The notes under the pieces were generated by a model, which had not been told where the DNA came from, made no database searches, and saw nothing but the letters and a program-made list of their open reading frames with translations. A stretch of 64,000 nt of DNA from Zygnema cylindricum (Eukaryota > Streptophyta > Zygnematophyceae > Zygnematales > Zygnemataceae), in assembly GCA_037447655.1 (NCBI GenBank), contig JBBHKE010001201.1, positions 119,291 through 183,290 on the forward strand, written 5' to 3'. Both the position numbers and the translations under genes were made by a program. This document shows positions 34,801 to 45,855 of this stretch, one piece after another. Numbering within the stretch: position 1 is the first letter of the stretch; each line of letters starts with the position of its first letter.

Positions 34801-35963
34801 TACAAAGTTCTCTTAACAACCTTTCCATCTATCACACAATCGAGATCTATGTTTCCTTTGGCATTTGATTCAACAGCATAGCCACAAGCATAAAAGATCT
34901 GACGTAAAGGAATAGAAGACATTTCCTTAAACCAAGACTTGTTCCAACACATGTGTGAAGAGCTGCCGGAATCCATTATCCATCCGAGGTCCTTTTCTCC
35001 TTCCATCATGTCGAGTTTGGCGAGAGCAAAGAACTCTTTGTCATCAGTTTTTGGAAAACTGATCACATCAGGTGTCGTTTCCTCGGTCTTTTTCTTCTCC
35101 AATTCCGTATCCTCCGCTGAAAATGCAACAATTTTATTCGGAGGTTTTTGCGAAATGGGAGGTCCGCGGTGTCTCCATCCTTTCCAAAAGGTACCTGTTT
35201 CAAGAGCTTTTATATACAAAGGACAAGCTCTGAAGGAGTGACCATCAGTATAGCAATAAACACATTTCTCAAACTGAGGATTAAACTGATTCCCTTGATA
35301 TCTATTTTCCCTCTGAAACTGAGCCGTAAATGCTACAGCTGGTTTTCCAAATCCTAAAACTGTCTGAGTAGCCTCTTCTGCCAAGATAAACTCTATAGCT
35401 GTTTGCAAATTCCAAAGAGGTTTAGACAATTTTTTCATTTCATCTGAGGCTCCTTTATATTCATTAGGAAGCCCCTTTAGGAGAATCATGGCCTGATGAT
35501 AAGGGGAGAAAGTCCCCCCAGAACATGCATTTTCTGACAGTAACATTCGAAACCGATTAGTGTATTCCACCATGCTACCACCTGTGTACTTATACTCATA
35601 GATTTGACCAGCAGTTATAATCTCATGCTGGTCACTAGCTTTAACATAAGAAGATTTCAATGCATCCCACAAATCTGATGCCTTTGCAACATTAATATAT
35701 GTCATATGCAATTCTTTTGATATCATAAGCTTTACTAAATGCAAAGCCTGGTCATTTTTCTGATCAAAACTGGCATCAGATTCTGCCAATGATCCATTTA
35801 ACACATCAATAAGTTTCACTTGCTTGAAGTAAGACTTAACCAAATCTGCCCAATACAGATATTCACGTCCATCAAAGACCGGAATTCGTGAAGGCGGGCC
35901 CGTGACCTGTTGTTCTGAGACAAGTGTTGGTACTGAAGATGAAGAAGATGCAGCAGTAGTCAT
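31839..35963 (-). CDS. Copia family A gag-pol polyprotein, copy 2 (intact)
   Basis: One open frame of 1,374 residues from the ATG at 35963 (MTTAASSSSSVP) to the stop at 31839; a TTG-started extension upstream lies in the leader. Domain order is Ty1/copia: gag to about 230; zinc knuckle CVYCYTDGHSFRAC at about 234-247; aspartic protease DSGSSSH at about 331; pre-integrase WHKRLGHVHYERL and CDGCALGK near 462-505; integrase with D527, D590 and E626 spaced DX35E; reverse transcriptase about 880-1120 with YVDD at 1047-1050; RNase H near 1225-1320. The product would make virus-like particles, reverse transcribe its RNA and integrate the DNA. It has features of an active element, but the RNase H motif reads VCCDN where copy 1 has VWCDN, and SYRD where copy 1 has SYGD. 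These may be mutations private to this copy, so activity is not certain. Confidence 0.95.
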   Translation of the reverse strand: MTTAASSSSSVPTLVSEQQVTGPPSRIPVFDGREYLYWADLVKSYFKQVKLIDVLNGSLAESDASFDQKNDQALHLVKLMISKELHMTYINVAKASDLWDALKSSYVKASDQHEIITAGQIYEYKYTGGSMVEYTNRFRMLLSENACSGGTFSPYHQAMILLKGLPNEYKGASDEMKKLSKPLWNLQTAIEFILAEEATQTVLGFGKPAVAFTAQFQRENRYQGNQFNPQFEKCVYCYTDGHSFRACPLYIKALETGTFWKGWRHRGPPISQKPPNKIVAFSAEDTELEKKKTEETTPDVISFPKTDDKEFFALAKLDMMEGEKDLGWIMDSGSSSHMCWNKSWFKEMSSIPLRQIFYACGYAVESNAKGNIDLDCVIDGKVVKRTLYDVLYVPKFKKNLFSTSVAESKGFEVLQKNGKKIVRKNGRVALVGTRGPNFLYRMDLANKIDFAYSSVLCDNVLWHKRLGHVHYERLTKMINHNMIEGVKLGQKESHVCDGCALGKLHKLPLPQVSDHRATDLLGIIHSDVFGPSKVPSLGGSRFFVTFTDDYSRYSRLYFMKEKGEVFTHFKHYKIWAEKLHGKSILALRTDNGGEYVSHAFADFLKENGISREFTAPYTPEQNGVAERLNRTLTECARSMMADKGVDPKFWGEAFHCASYIRNRVETRAVRGKTPYEVWTGKKPNVSHFRVFGSKCFILDNLPNWKLSPKSVPGVFLGYDDESAGYRVYNPQRGCLQTARNIQIKEESQSVDVFSMDAAERKEKIQEYIILEQVPFTPSSSTSSTSLPNASGPSNTLSGAAPSVDAPPNTRLVRQSKEPTVPASDFPGGRRQSSRLRGDRVESAFSASTGEPLTIHEAFSVPEKDHWISAANEEIKSIMEAQTWELVELPLNRKAIGCKWVFKLKLNPDNTIERYKARLVAKGFSQKEGIDYEETFSPVVRFPTVRVLLSLAAIEDMELHQMDVKTAFLHGDLEEVIYMKQPEMYAEKGKENLVCKLLKSLYGLKQAPRQWNLKLDEFLTNLGFTRISSDHSVYVMQGDDGVIYVAVYVDDLLLISKSINEINKIKSALNSRFEMKDLGEAKYILGIQVERDKKQKIIYLTQKEAIKNMLEKFGMSDAKGSATSMEFRQKLEGTETDGGVLVDGFLDSGEADSMSSIPYRQIVGSLIYFTNCTRPDIAAAVGALSRSLQNPRKSDYEAAKRVLRYLAGTQNLRLSLGGEEVKIHTWSDASYRDMPSRRSTTGYILKIGSGTCCWSSKLQKVTAQSTMEAEYMAASSAVKELLWVKSLLQELLFMQSGPQIVCCDNQAAIAIASNPSHHFKSKHIDIKLHFVREKVMGKVLKLSYLPDEQMVADMMTKPLPAPKLKFCREACGLRD

Positions 35964-36114
35964 CGTAGAACAAATCAAGAGAGGAAGCTTCCACAAATAC
36001 CGATGGCTGAACAGCAACTTTGACAGACTATAACTTTCAGAAAAACGCTCCAAACGTCCTGAAAATTTGCCAAAATGTAGATAACATACAAAGGAACACA
36101 CACACAAAATTTCA

Positions 36115-36645
36115 ATCAATTCCGCTCACAAATCTGTGAGATATGTAGAAATGAAATTTCATAAAACTGAGTGTACAGTTTTCATATCATTTGTTCCTAA
36201 AAATCAAATTCACTAAGTCCTACTTTTATACACCGAAACTACACTAAGCTGTACGGAGGCATTCCAGCCGTACATCTAACATTCTATCACACATATTTAC
36301 ACCGAAGTTCAGACAACGTAAAGTGATAATGATCTAGTCACGCCTCGTCACTATTTGTTGGCGGCGGCTGTCAGCGGTCCGATTAGAGGATTTGGCACCG
36401 TAGAATTGACTTCACGAAGTCCAGTGGTCCTGCCGAATTTCCGTACGTCCACGGAGGACATACTCACGCATTCTCCCAAGTGACGACACGTGTCCCAAGT
36501 GTGAATGAACCGTGAACTCCCAACTTCACTGTCACACTAATTTCGGTAAGTAATGAACCGAACTCAACCAAAAATAGCTTAAGTCCTGAACAGCTCTCTC
36601 TCACAGCTGAGGCATAAAGAGGACTAAAGCTTTCTAAAAACAACA
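36115..36645 (-). repeat. Family A LTR, right (5' LTR of copy 2)
   Basis: Minus-strand start TGTTG at 36645, next to unrelated DNA (cttcccgttcc). It differs from the other two LTRs by at least one base (gtaagtaatgaacc against gtaagtactgaacc). It carries the promoter that would drive copy 2. Confidence 0.9.
36223..36230 (-). promoter_or_regulatory. TATA box in the 5' LTR of copia copy 2
   Basis: TATAAAAG on the minus strand, about 415 bp into the LTR and about 260 bp before the gag ATG, the expected place for the U3/R promoter. Identical boxes occur in the other two LTRs. Confidence 0.65.
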
Positions 36646-37699
36646 CTTCCCGTTCCTTTTTTCGGACACACTGTTGTCCCTATCATGTGCCTCTATCATG
36701 TGCCTTCTCTGGCGAGGAAGTCGCTGCTGCAGAAAACCTTAATCCTCCAAATCCACGTGGAGTTCTTTTAGGTGGACATTTCACTTATCAGTGACGATAC
36801 CCTTGTATCGTTTTTCACACAAAGCCCTTGTCATCGTGATTTCTTAATAAATGAACTCAGATCCGTTTAATATGGGCACCTTAGAGGGTGGGCACATAAC
36901 TTGCAATTTTGTGTCCTTCATTGGACCACATAATTCAAGAAGCCTCTAGGTAGTTTTTCACTAACCCGCTTTCAAAAAAAACCAAAGCTACCCCTACAGA
37001 CAAGCTCACAATTTGAATGCACCCTTGTGCAGCCTGGACTCCCCTGATTCTGTAACAAAAAGAATTATTGAAAACAGCCAACCAACCAATTAGTCATGAG
37101 GCAACAAAGATGTCAATCTTTATACAAGCTATGTGGGAGAGAGGTGCTACCTACCAAAATCCCCTAAGTCCTTAAACCCTCTCACAACCCCATTCTACTA
37201 AAGTACGCTCCATTCAAGAGACTCTACAGATAGTACGCTGGAATCAAGAGACTGTAAAGTACAAGAAAGTAGTGTGGCCGATGTACTTTCTGTACGGTCT
37301 GTGTACGAGAAGGCCATTGAGTGGATGCGTGTCGCCTTCTGACTCGTCCTCATGTTGTTCGAGATTCCCGCTGCTCAATTCTATCTCGCCTCGTATCACC
37401 AGGTGAAGCAACATCCGAAAACCGCCTAAGTGACCATTCCGCGATCTCGGCGATGATTAGCGCCATCGGATGAAGACCGGCTTTTGAAATACGCCTTCGA
37501 AATAAATGACCGACTCATTTGTTTCGTGCGGCATATTTGATGCATGCACTTAATCTTATATGTCTCTATGTTCCCTATTCGTAGTTTTGTTTATCGGACT
37601 AATGTTCACATCAATGTTTACATAAATGTTGTACCCCATGTACTGTAACAAACTTCTACGACAGACCAGTTAGAGATGACGGCTACGCCTTGCTCTGCC
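36646..37699. other. About 1 kb with no recognised gene
   Basis: Right flank of the copia array. No coding frame or known domain seen. It should contain one flank of the insertion site, but the matching target duplication cannot be sought because the other end of the array is truncated. Confidence 0.4.
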
Positions 37700-37941
37700 G
37701 GTTAGAGGTTAAAGTCTTGCCGGACTCAACCTTTTTGTTAAGAGTGACTAATGTCACTCTTTAGTCCTGCCTTTGGAGCTAAGGCAGCCATGGCTCCACC
37801 ACCATCTGTATCGTTCAGTGACTACAACAAGTATAGGGGCTAGAGAGAGGAGGCGGAGACAGACTGTCCGTCTCTTCCTTTTCTGTTTTTCGTGATCTAT
37901 TTAGACCTAGAAATTACTAAGTAAAACAACTTATTTCAACA
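37700..37941 (-). mobile_element. Fragment of LTR family X, minus strand
   Basis: The reverse complement matches the 5' part of LTR X (cagccatggct, ttcagtgactacaacaagta, then tagacctagaaa). It ends in TTTCAACA at 37941, the complement of the TGTTGA start of the solo LTR at 40775. The other end of the LTR was not found, so the copy is truncated or heavily diverged. Confidence 0.5.
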
Positions 37942-37949
37942 ATTTGTTT

Positions 37950-38760
37950 ATGTTAAGTCATGGACCCTTTGAGGTTTTACGTATTTACATATAGACAGGA
38001 AGGGTTTTTATTTGTAGGTCATAGATTTTGTAACGGAGGGCATGGGATTCAAGCAGCCTATTGGCTGACTTCAAACTAGATGCATTACACATATAGCACC
38101 CTGCAATTTCATTAGTTCTTTTGCTTAGATGTAGTCGTTGGTACTTAAAAGATTTTAGGTAATTTCGTGCACACAACTTTTAGAGTGCATGAATTTTCAA
38201 AATTGGAGATTTTCAACCGCCATTCTTTTTCCTGTAAAATTGTCTGGACAGCTTAGAGGCGATTTTCTGCTTTAGCGTGAAGCTTCTAGTTTTCACATAC
38301 TTTATCACCCTTTTGTAAAGCCCTACAATTTTAATCAACATGGCTTCGGCCAAGACCTGCATGGTTTGCCTTGAACTTACTTTGTCTTCTTGAGTGGATT
38401 TCGGTCACGACCTCTCAGCACCATCTTTTTCCAAGCTGTGGTTGAACCCTAATTGGTGTGGGAATTGCATGTTGGGAATAGTGCTTTGCTGTCTTTATTT
38501 CTATTGTCTTGTTTTTTATTTCTATCATTCTTTATGTGCATCTTCTGAGTTTGGTTATCTCAAACTCATAAGGATTTTGCAGACTGGCCTTTTTAGTCAT
38601 TCTTTTCAGATTCAGTTTTTTATGTCGCCATCAGTTTCTTAAACCTAATTTCGGTCTGTCTTCGATAAGATAACTCCTACAAGTAATATAAATAGACCGT
38701 GGGGCCTAGGGGTCATCCATCGGCTTAATAATAAACCGACCAACCATAACCAAGTAAGTA
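37950..38760 (+). mobile_element. Repeat of family Z (LTR-like), copy 1
   Basis: It aligns with 46825-47640: both contain taagtc-tggacccttngaggt near the start, a catttacat-aggaagggtttt stretch, tagattttgtaa, and near the end gacc-cgg-gcctag-ggct or ggtc and ggcttaata. The layout suggests the LTR or long leader of a retroelement. No gene inside. Confidence 0.5.
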
Positions 38761-39084
38761 GTTCACCTTTTTTTTTCTCCATTTTACTTGTTGTTGTACT
38801 TATCATTTTTCTCTTTATGTTATGTTGTCTTGTTATCTCTTGACCTCGAACACTTACTGTTTGAGGATGGCTACAACTAGTGGGTGGGTAAGGTTGCTTT
38901 CAAGTCTGAGGGGGACAAGATCAAGGTCCACATTTTGAACTCAGATTTTTGGACGAGAGTGAGAGAGGTTGTGAATGTTTCAATGGTTGTGGTACGGTGT
39001 ATACGGGAGTGTGACAAAGGATCTTCCTTTATTCACATCCACTACAATAAACTAATACATCAAATTCCTAAAACTTGACCCCAT
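38761..39084. other. No recognised gene
   Basis: A T-rich stretch, then a short frame beginning MATTSGW near 38867 that might be a retroelement gag start. It has no clear homology and ends quickly. Confidence 0.3.
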
Positions 39085-39690
39085 CCACTATCCCCTTTCT
39101 TTTCTTTTCTCCCAGCCTATGTAGATGCACATGTCCCAACCATTTATGCCACAACATTATATCATTTACTCAAAAGTAATGAATACTCTTCATTTGATCA
39201 CAAAGTACAATTTTGAACAACCGCTTTGAACAACCGTTGACTTCTCTTTTCAGCTACAAAATATACCTTATTATCAAATTTAGCTTTTAAAATTCCTTTT
39301 CTAGTTCGTGTGACAAAATCTTTGTCATCTAGGAAAGGTGTAGAAATCAGATTCTTGCTAAGATAAGGTGTATACAAAAATCATCTAAAAGTGTGACAAT
39401 AAAGGTTTTTCCTTCAATTAGGATAGTTGTAGAAATCATGTGCTTGCTAAGCACAGGCATATATAAAAAACATACGAAAGTGTGACAATATAAGATTTTC
39501 TTTCAACTAAGACTTTTAGATCCACCAATCCTTTAAGATTTCTGGTCACAACTCTACCATCTCCATATTTTAACTCAAGAGTTGGTTTCCGTATCTTTGT
39601 AAACCACTTTACATCTTTACAAGTATTTATAAATGCTCTTGCAAAGGTACCATCTGCCGAGGGGAAGAAATACATGGTTACGTTAACATA
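39085..39690 (-). pseudogene. Copia protease and pre-integrase fragment, inverted
   Basis: The minus strand shows a protease tail (LKYGDGRVVTRNLKGLVDLK near 39530) followed by decayed pre-integrase sequence (LWHKWLGHVHLHRL near 39135). These precede integrase in copia order, yet the adjacent integrase starting at about 39700 is on the plus strand. The two parts meet head to head at about 39690. Confidence 0.65.
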
Positions 39691-39699
39691 TGATTTTTC

Positions 39700-42600
39700 G
39701 AGGTTTACTAAAGTCATTTCACGAAGGACAAGAGTGAAGTCTTCACCCATTTTCAACACTACAAAGCATGGGCGGAGAAACTAGATGATCTGCCCATTTT
39801 GGAAATCATATCTGACAACGGCCATGAATATACGTCAAAAGAGTTTAAAAACTTCCTACTTATGGAAGAAATTACTCATCAGCTAACTGTTCCATATTCA
39901 CCGAAACAAAATGGGGTTTAAAAAAGACTAAATAGAACTATTACAAAGAGCTCTAGGTCCATGCTTGCAGATAACGATGTGGATCCCAAATTCAGGGCTG
40001 AGCATTGAATTGTGTTGTTTATATAAAGAATAGAATAGGGTCAACATCTGTAAAGAGTACTCCTTACGAAATCTAGACAGGAAGAAAATTGGATGTTAAT
40101 CATTTCAAAGTCTTTGGTAGCAAATGCTTCAATTTAAATACATATAAAGACTGATGGAAAATGGAACCGAAAGGATTAACGGGTATTTTGTTGGGGAATG
40201 ATGATTACTCCAAAGGGTATAGAGTCTTTCTATTTGAGAAAGATAAAATAATTGTAGCAAGAAATATTATTGTAAAAGATGAGCTTGACTCGATAGATTT
40301 ATTTAAAATAATGGTGCAACAAAAGCAGCAAAAAGTACAAGAGTATGTCATTTTAGACTGCAAACAAAATATTGTCACACAAATGCACACGCCTCCCGTG
40401 GTGACACCGGTGTGTGAAATTGACCGAGTTCCTCAACGAATTCAGTTTCCGCCCGGTGACCAAAATTCAAATCTTGCGGATTCTACACAAAGACAAAAGC
40501 AAAATGCAAGGGATCCGACATTATCAGCCTCATAATTTTCAAGGGGAAGACGATCTAGTAGCCGGCTGCAAGCACACTCCCACTTTGCCTACTAGGCGGC
40601 CTCAGGGGAGCCACTAACCATTCGGGAGGCCTTCTCATCATCAGAACGACATCACTAGATCGAGGCAGCTAATGACAAAATGAAGTCGATCATGGAAGCT
40701 TAGACATGGGAGCTTCTAGATCTGCCTCTGGACCGAAAAGCAATCGGCAACAAATGGGTATTCAAGGTGAAGTTTGTTGATATTTGAGTATTTTTTTAGG
40801 TATGTATTAGGATAGAAAAAGAGCAGAGGCAATTTACCTCTAACTCCCCTCTCCAAGTCCTCACACTTGTTCTAGTGACTGAACGTTGGATAGGGAGCTA
40901 GAGCCATGGCTGCCTAAGCTCACTAGAGAAGACATAGGGTGAATTAGGTAGATTTACCAAAAGGTACTTGACGGACCCAGCAATTGATCTTGGTACCTGG
41001 CGTCCATCCGTCAAGATTCAAATAGCCAGTAGCTTTATCTGTTTAGTCTACGGCTAATATTAAGACATATGGGATTTGATAAATATTTAACTAGTTACAC
41101 GTAGACTAGTTCATTTAACATAAAATATAAACGTAGGGCATAGATAGAGTTATAGATAGTACGGAGTACGGTTTTTATGTATTGTATGAAACAAATACCG
41201 CGCATTTGTTTCGACCGCGAAACAATTACCGCGCATCTATTTTCAACGGCTAAAAATATAGCGGATTTGATTGGACAGCCACGGTAAACGCCGCGATCGC
41301 GGAATGTGTACTTTTGGCGTTTTCTGGTCATTGCCACGTCAAGTGACACGTGGCACGTCAACATTGGATTGTAGCAACTCCGGAGATTATGGGAACAAAT
41401 CTAGATAGACATGTGTCGACATTTCGGCCATATCGTTTGATGGCCGTATAAAAAGTACACCGGCACCTGTACTTTTGTACAACACATTAATGTGATTGGT
41501 GCCGTACGTCAGTAGATAGAGTTTTAGAAGGGAATAGGATTTGGAATATTTTTGGGATGTAGCTGCTTCTCCTTGAGAGCACCTTCTATAAATGGCAAAC
41601 TTTGGTCAGCCATAACTATCAATTTACTTGACCATTTTCAGTGATTCTTTTTGCTCCGGACTCAAGGAAGTCTATGCTACACATGGGTGTAGTTGGTCAG
41701 ATTGTTTGCCAGCCACGGTGGCTGCATTTCTAAGGGAAAGTCAAAATGGGGAATGTTATCCAAAACTCATATTCTAACTTTGCATTTTCTGGTAGAACTT
41801 AGCACATAGAAAGTCTTATTTCACGAGGGTGAAGGTCTAATGGGGTTCTGATCTTCAAAGGGTCTATCATTTGGGTTTATATAAACTTTGAGTCGACAGT
41901 ATCTAGATTAACTTCTTTCGATATGGGAATTCTGTGTGGCAATGGAGCCTATAGAATTTCAAAGTTAAATCATAATAACACCATTGAACAATAGAAGGTT
42001 AGGCTTGTGGCAAAGGGGTAAAATTAAAAAGAAGGAATTGACTTTGACGAAACATTTTCTCCGGTTGTAAGATTTTCGAAATTTACGATCTAATTGTCCC
42101 TACCTGCTATAAAAGATATAGAAATACATCAGATGGATGTAAAAACGGCCTTGTTGCATGGAGAGCTAGAAAATACCATTTACATGCATCAACGTGAAAT
42201 GTATGCAGAGCCAGGAAAAGAGCACTTAGTGTGCAAATTGTTAAGATCTCTATACGGTCTAAAATAGGCCCCTAGGTAATAGAATTTGAAGGTTGACGAA
42301 TTCTTAACTAGCCTTAGATTTCAAAGGATAAGCTTTGATCATTCTGTGTACGATCTAATTGGTGAGGATGGTATAGTATATATTGCGGTGTATGTAGATG
42401 ATCAACTAATAATTAGCAAATCAATGGCTAAATTTAATGAAATCAAAACTCTCTTAAATTCACGGTTTGAGATGAAAGACTTTAGCGAGGCGAAATATGT
42501 TCTAGGTATTCAAGTAGAAAGGGATAAAAATAAGAGATTAATTAAATTGACTAAAAAGGAGGCTATTGGAAACTTTTTAGATGAGTATGGAATGTTGGGG

Positions 42601-42803
42601 GCACAAAGGTGTATAACTCCAATGGAGTTTCAGCAGAAGATAGAAGGAGAAAAAACAAAACCAAGTGTTATTGTTAGCGAGTATTTAGAGCTAAGGGAAG
42701 ATGATCCTATGACACTAATACCTTACAAAGAAAAAGTGGGAAGTTTAAAATATTTCATGAACTATACTCGTCGTGATATTGCTGCAGCAGTTGGGGCACT
42801 TAG
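39700..42803 (+). pseudogene. Copia family C pol, decayed, split by a solo LTR
   Basis: Plus-strand integrase begins near 39720 (SEVFTHFQHYKAWAEKL) and includes SDNGHEYTSKEF and the PYSPKQNG motif, followed by a stop. The linker region (from 40161, MEPKGLTGILLGNDD) and the reverse transcriptase start (GNKWVFKVK near 40750) follow. The frame is then cut at 40774 by an LTR X insertion and resumes at 41962. Reverse transcriptase continues with HQMDVKTALLHGELE, then YVDDQLIISK, and ends at the RNase H region (AAAVGALS) at 42803, where family Y sequence starts. Several stops and frameshifts: dead. Sequence resembles family A but is clearly diverged. Confidence 0.85.
40775..41961 (+). mobile_element. 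Solo LTR of family X with 5-bp target duplication
   Basis: A 1,187-bp element beginning TGTTGATATTTG and ending AGAATTTCA, flanked by AAGTT on both sides (40770-40774 and 41962-41966). Removing it and one AAGTT joins the copia C reading frame (KWVFKVK to LNHNNTIE), which confirms the boundaries. A TATA-like gtataaaaag lies near 41446. It is a solo LTR; two related copies and fragments are elsewhere in the window. Confidence 0.95.
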
Positions 42804-44132
42804 TGTTGGTCTTTGGTCTAAAATAGACCGCACAAGCCAACCAAACTATCATGCAAAAAGCTAAGCGAAGCTAGGCCAATGAACAATCATTTGAAATGCA
42901 TCCTCCATTTAACATGCAACAACTAAGGTTTGATGGAAAAATCAACATAAACAAACCTTAGGACAACATCTAAGGTTTGATGGAATAATCAACATAAGCA
43001 AACCCTAGGACAAATGCATAAATAATGCATATCAAACAAACATAAAATAACATAAAATAACATAAATAAATAATAACAAAAAGAGTCCAATCTCACATAA
43101 ACATTAAATAAACAAAAGTATATCAATAAACATATTACTCAAATGCATGACCTAATCGGCAACCCTAAAAGTCTACATCTTCGGTCCCCACTTTACTAAC
43201 CAGCATTGATGATTCATTCCTAACAAAGCTCATTCCTATATATACACTTGTGAGCTGTCAACGAATCACTAAGTGTCAAAATAACCAACATAAATTACGT
43301 AACTGTCATTAAGTCCTATTTAACCACAATAACCAATTACTAAGAAAAACTAATCGTAAGCGTACACCTGAAAGTCAAGCAATCGTAAGCGCACACTTGT
43401 CTGCAAATACGACACATAAACACACACAAATTAAACTGTCGAAACCCTAATTGATCACGTAAATACAACATATCATAATCAAAACTAATTTATAATACAC
43501 ATAAGACAAACCAATGTTGTTCCAAATATTTACAGGTACACATAATCTCACAAAATCGTATGCTGAGTTATTCAACGTAACTCCTCGAATTTTGTCAAAC
43601 AATCCGGGACGTCCAAAATATACATCTTGTGATTTGACGCGATTTCGCATCCCCACTAGTTGAAAAAAAATCGGCGGTCTTTGTCCGCCGTCCATATCAA
43701 TTATTCGGCACCCTTGATGTCGTGCCACGTGGTCCCAAAGTCCACTTGACGAAACGACGTCAAACCATCCAAATTTGTCCGTACCTCAATTACGTACTTC
43801 GCCATAAATGACGCATGTCAAATCTAACGTCCACTTGCAAAAGAAGACGTACCGTACCGGCGGCGTCCTTTTTAATAAATGTCGCCTGTCGCATTTTGTT
43901 TCGTATGGCGGTCGTACTTTTTCAAACACTTTGAATATTTCAAATCGGATCGCTTCGCGATCCGCCGTCCATTTTCCAGCGCATTCCGCTCCACTCAATT
44001 AGTCAATTAATTTACTCGTACAATAAACCCCCAATCCGCAAATCCGTTCGAACCTCAATATTAACTCCGGTAATTACGTAAGCATGCAAATACGCACACG
44101 CATGTGTGAAACTAAATCTTCCAAAAATAACA
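42804..44132 (+). mobile_element. LTR-like element of family Y, second copy
   Basis: It begins TGTTGGTCTTTGGTCTAAAATAGACC and ends near CCAAAAATAACA, giving TG...CA ends over about 1.33 kb, and is related to 21084-22145. No genes inside. Flanking 5-bp sequences (cttag and ctatc) do not match, and the DNA on the two sides comes from different elements (copia C and LTR X), so it is not a simple insertion. Confidence 0.6.
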
Positions 44133-44345
44133 CTATCTAGATTAGCTTCTTTTGATCTGCGAATTCTGTGTGGCAATGGAGCCCATAGAATTTCAGACCC
44201 TCCATAACTTACTGCTCAGGGGAGCAAATTCAGAGATTCTTTTTGCTATCGACTAACGAGAGTCTTGCCTTCACAAGGGTGAAAGTGGTCGGAGTTTTTG
44301 TTTGCCAAGGTGGAAATTATTCGTGCTGAAAGACAAAGGGGTCAC
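44131..44345 (+). mobile_element. Two tandem fragments of LTR family X
   Basis: 44131-44195 is the 3' end of LTR X (ctatctagattagcttctttt through to catagaatttca). Six bases later, 44202-44345 matches an internal part of LTR X (ccataact-actgctc-ggtgagcaaattcag). Order is 3' end before internal part, so this is a rearranged join. It runs into the gag region of copia family B. Confidence 0.7.
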
Positions 44346-44399
44346 GGTTATCCTACAGGCTTCGTGTGAGCTGCATACACTGAGGTCCTATGGAGGTCT

Positions 44400-45855
44400 C
44401 AGAATGCAGGTTATGGGCCCAACATCTAGGGTGCCCATATTCAATGGAGCAGGCTTCATATATTGGGTAAATATGATGGCAGGAGCTCTATGTGAGAAAC
44501 AGTTTTGGGGAATAGTGAGTGGACGGGTGAGGAGTCCATCCAGTCTTGGGATACCTCCAGGGTTTACAGGAGGCAAATTCACTTAAAATGCATATCCATC
44601 TTTAACGGAGGAGACAAAGGAAAGAGGTGGTGGACAAAGGAAAGGAGAAGGAGACGACCACACCAATTGCAACTGGTTGGCATTCATGTCACCTATTCTG
44701 AGGAACGAGGAGAATGATACTGATACCTGGGACTTGAACAATATGGCGGCAAAGAACTTCATCCTCCGCCATCTTACTCAAGGACTTGCATGTCGTCATT
44801 TGCAGGTAGAAAAGGCATTAGATCTTTGGATGGCTCTCATAGAGATGTACCGATGTGGTACGATCCAGCAACAACAGTTGGCTGATCAGAAAGTTAAGGA
44901 GTATGTATATAAAGGGGGGAAGATGTTGGATTTTTGCAATGAGCTTGCTACACTTTTTATGGAGCTAGAGAGTGCTGAAAAGATTTAAGTGAAAAAGAAA
45001 AGGTTAACTGTCTACTGATGAAGTTACCCGATGAGTTCGAGAACATAGTCAACCAAGTGCAGGACTTGCCGGACTCAAGGTGGATATGGAACTCAGTGGT
45101 AGGAATGATTCTCGTTCGGGAGAATAGAATTGAGATCCGAAGGGGAGGAAAGAGTGGGCAAGCCTTGGCAGCTGGGACCGATTGGAGGAACAAGGATTCT
45201 CGGAGACCGGTCAGAAATTATGGAGGGGGGGAGTAGAAAAATCAGACCGACAAAGGGCTCCCAAGGGTTTATGTCATTTTTGTAAGAAACCGGGGCACTA
45301 TATGGCGGAGTGCACCAAGCTAACCGAGCTTCAGTCAAAGGAGGGACAGACTGGTAGAATACCGAGAGGAAAGAAAAAGGCCCTTGTGACACAAGTACAT
45401 GAGGTGGAATCTGAAGACGAGGACGATGAGCTCCTATTGGATGAGGAGTTGGAAGCGACAAACGAGGTAGAAATTCCACAAAAGCAAAATGTGCTTTCGG
45501 TGGATAGAAAGATGAACCAGACTGGATTGTAGATTCAGGTGCCTCTATGCACATGTGTAAGGATAAACACCTGTTCACTAAGATAAGAAAGATTCCCACC
45601 GTAGAGACACAGTACGGGGATGGGAGGATAGTCACTACTACTCTTGTAGGATCGGTAGATCTGAAAGTGTTGGTAGAAGGAAAGACATCCATCGTTACAT
45701 TCTCCGATGTATTGTTTATTTCGGAGCTGAACAAAAACCTCATCTCTACGTCTGTATTAGATGATAAGGGTTTTGATACAAGCACTAGGAAAGGAGTCTT
45801 TACTGCTAGTTTAGAGGAGGAAGTTTATTTCAATGTTGATATAGAGTGGGGTTGA
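44400..45855 (+). pseudogene. Copia family B gag and protease, decayed
   Basis: The gag start near 44407 reads MQVMGPTSRVPIFNGAGFIY, equivalent to the GPPSRIPVFDGREYLYW of family A. Further gag at 44742 (MAAKNFILRHLTQGLACRHL) and 45018. Zinc knuckle CHFCKKPGHYMAEC near 45274, complete. Protease core DSGASMHMC near 45530 in a shifted frame, then KYGDG-type sequence (TQYGDGRIVTTTLVGSVDLK). The sequence ends at about 45855 and integrase, reverse transcriptase and RNase H are absent. Several stops and frameshifts. It is the closest relative of the minus-strand remnant at 24810-26245. Confidence 0.8.
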
